Shown: positions 36,739 through 37,064 of the stretch, in pieces
Position numbering within the stretch: the first letter of the stretch is position 1
How the letters are laid out: the number at the start of each line of letters is the position of its first letter
Assembly (NCBI GenBank): GCA_937926105.1
Contig: CALANS010000037.1
Location: forward strand, 1-37,064
DNA from: an uncultured Actinomycetes bacterium
GTDB taxonomy: Bacteria; Actinomycetota; Actinomycetes; Mycobacteriales; Nakamurellaceae
DNA length: 37,064 bases
Reading direction: 5' to 3'
Notes under the pieces: generated by a model
Told to the model about the DNA's origin: nothing
What the model saw: the letters and a program-made list of their open reading frames with translations, nothing else
Databases searched by the model: none
Position numbers and translations under genes: made by a program

Positions 36739-37050
36739 ATGACAGCATCACTGAAGTTGGTCCAGGGCACACCGGGACGGGCAGATGACGTCGCGCGGCG
36801 CCTCCGCGAACAGATCGCAGGGCGACGCATTAACGCCTACGAAATTGCACTGCGTCTTGGCGTGTCACACATGTGGATATCGCGGCGCACCACGGGGCAG
36901 ACGGAACTCAACGTTTCCGACCTCGACCGAATCGAGTACGCGACGGGCATCTCGGCGAACTACCTGTTCACGGGCACCGGCTCGCCTGGAGTGCCGATCG
37001 GCCCGGACGGGTGCGCCATCAGGGACTCGAACCCCGAACCCGCTGATTAA
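36739..37050 (+). CDS. rep: immunity repressor, integrated (truncated) form
   Basis: A 103-residue protein with an XRE-type HTH at about 31-55 (INAYEIALRLGVSHMWISRR) and a following NVSDLDRIEYATGISANYLF helix pair. Residues 92-103 (CAIRDSNPEPAD) are encoded by the att core, and the TAA at 37048-37050 is the first codon past the core, supplied by host tRNA sequence. In the circular phage the frame would go on through 559-696 to make 148 residues. It is divergent from cro, and its start is set by the leaderless promoter. The short form should be the active, stable repressor of the lysogen by analogy with BPs-type phages. Confidence 0.85.
   Translation: MTASLKLVQGTPGRADDVARRLREQIAGRRINAYEIALRLGVSHMWISRRTTGQTELNVSDLDRIEYATGISANYLFTGTGSPGVPIGPDGCAIRDSNPEPAD
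37011..37047. repeat. attR core (37 bp)
   Basis: Identical to 522-558. It joins the prophage end to host DNA so that the tRNA-Lys gene is kept whole: the 5' part to the right is host, the 3' part is core. It also encodes the last 12 residues of the repressor on the plus strand. Confidence 0.95.
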
Positions 37051-37064
37051 GAGTCAGCTGCTCT
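37012..37064 (-). tRNA. tRNA-Lys(CTT), 3' part (continues beyond the window)
   Basis: The minus strand reads AGAGCAG, anticodon arm CTGA-CTCTTAA-TCAG with anticodon CTT, variable region, T arm GGGTTCGAGTCCC-like stem-loop, acceptor 3' strand ATGGCGC and discriminator A at 37012. CCA is not encoded. About 53 of some 73 nt are inside the window. The prophage core begins in the 3' side of the anticodon loop. Confidence 0.92.

Larger units (their letters stand above)
522..37047. mobile_element. complete integrated siphoviral prophage in tRNA-Lys(CTT)
   Basis: A 37-bp perfect direct repeat (522-558 and 37011-37047) bounds about 36.5 kb containing a tyrosine integrase next to the left repeat, an immunity region next to the right repeat, and a full leftward set of small and large terminase, portal, protease, capsid, connectors, tail tube, tail chaperones, tape measure, minor tail and lysis genes. 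The repeat is the 3' part of a tRNA gene, a classical integrase target. All core structural genes read as intact frames, so the element looks potentially functional. The one clear lesion is a tiny ORF broken at a homopolymer (5739-5817). Confidence 0.95.

Overview
This window is essentially one complete, integrated temperate siphovirus (prophage) of a high-GC Gram-positive host. It spans about 522-37047 and is flanked by a 37-bp direct repeat (522-558 and 37011-37047). The repeat is the 3' half of a tRNA-Lys(CTT) gene on the minus strand, and the tRNA runs off the right edge. Host sequence to the left holds the end of a DUF4242-family gene and a decayed alcohol-dehydrogenase 3' end. High GC, many GTG starts, short overlapping genes and zinc-finger early proteins point to an actinobacterium and an actinophage. 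I cannot name the genus.

Layout. Rightward (+) genes sit at the two ends: the immunity repressor at the right end (36739) and, at the left end, integrase (706) followed by a membrane-anchored lysogeny (moron-type) gene (1611). Everything between is transcribed leftward (-) from a Cro-like gene at 36625. First come small early genes with a DnaN-like clamp, a deoxyribosyltransferase-like protein, a ParB-like protein with an acidic tail, DUF4326 and many Cys-rich small proteins (36.4-28.2 kb). Then come two HNH proteins and a two-zinc-finger protein (28.1-25.5), terminase, portal, prohead protease, capsid and connectors (25.3-18.3), major tail protein, frameshifted tail chaperones and tape measure (18.1-12.1), minor tail and fibre genes (12.1-4.4), and lysis genes (4.4-2.6). 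Genes are packed by ATGA, GTGA or TGATG overlaps, and several genes under 60 codons are placed by those overlaps.

The most interesting feature is the lysis-lysogeny switch. attP lies inside the 3' part of the repressor gene. In the prophage the repressor reads through attR and stops at a TAA supplied by the complement of the host tRNA anticodon loop, giving 103 aa. In the excised circle the same frame would continue 45 codons through 559-696, now stranded beside attL, giving a 148-aa protein ending in ...PTAA, just 9 nt before integrase, which itself ends in ...QTAA. This is the architecture of the integration-dependent immunity described for mycobacteriophage BPs and relatives, in which integration removes a C-terminal degradation tag and stabilises the repressor. 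Here it uses a tRNA-Lys site. A divergent Cro-like gene, a perfect 8-bp-arm inverted repeat inside the cro promoter, and apparently leaderless transcripts on both sides complete the switch.
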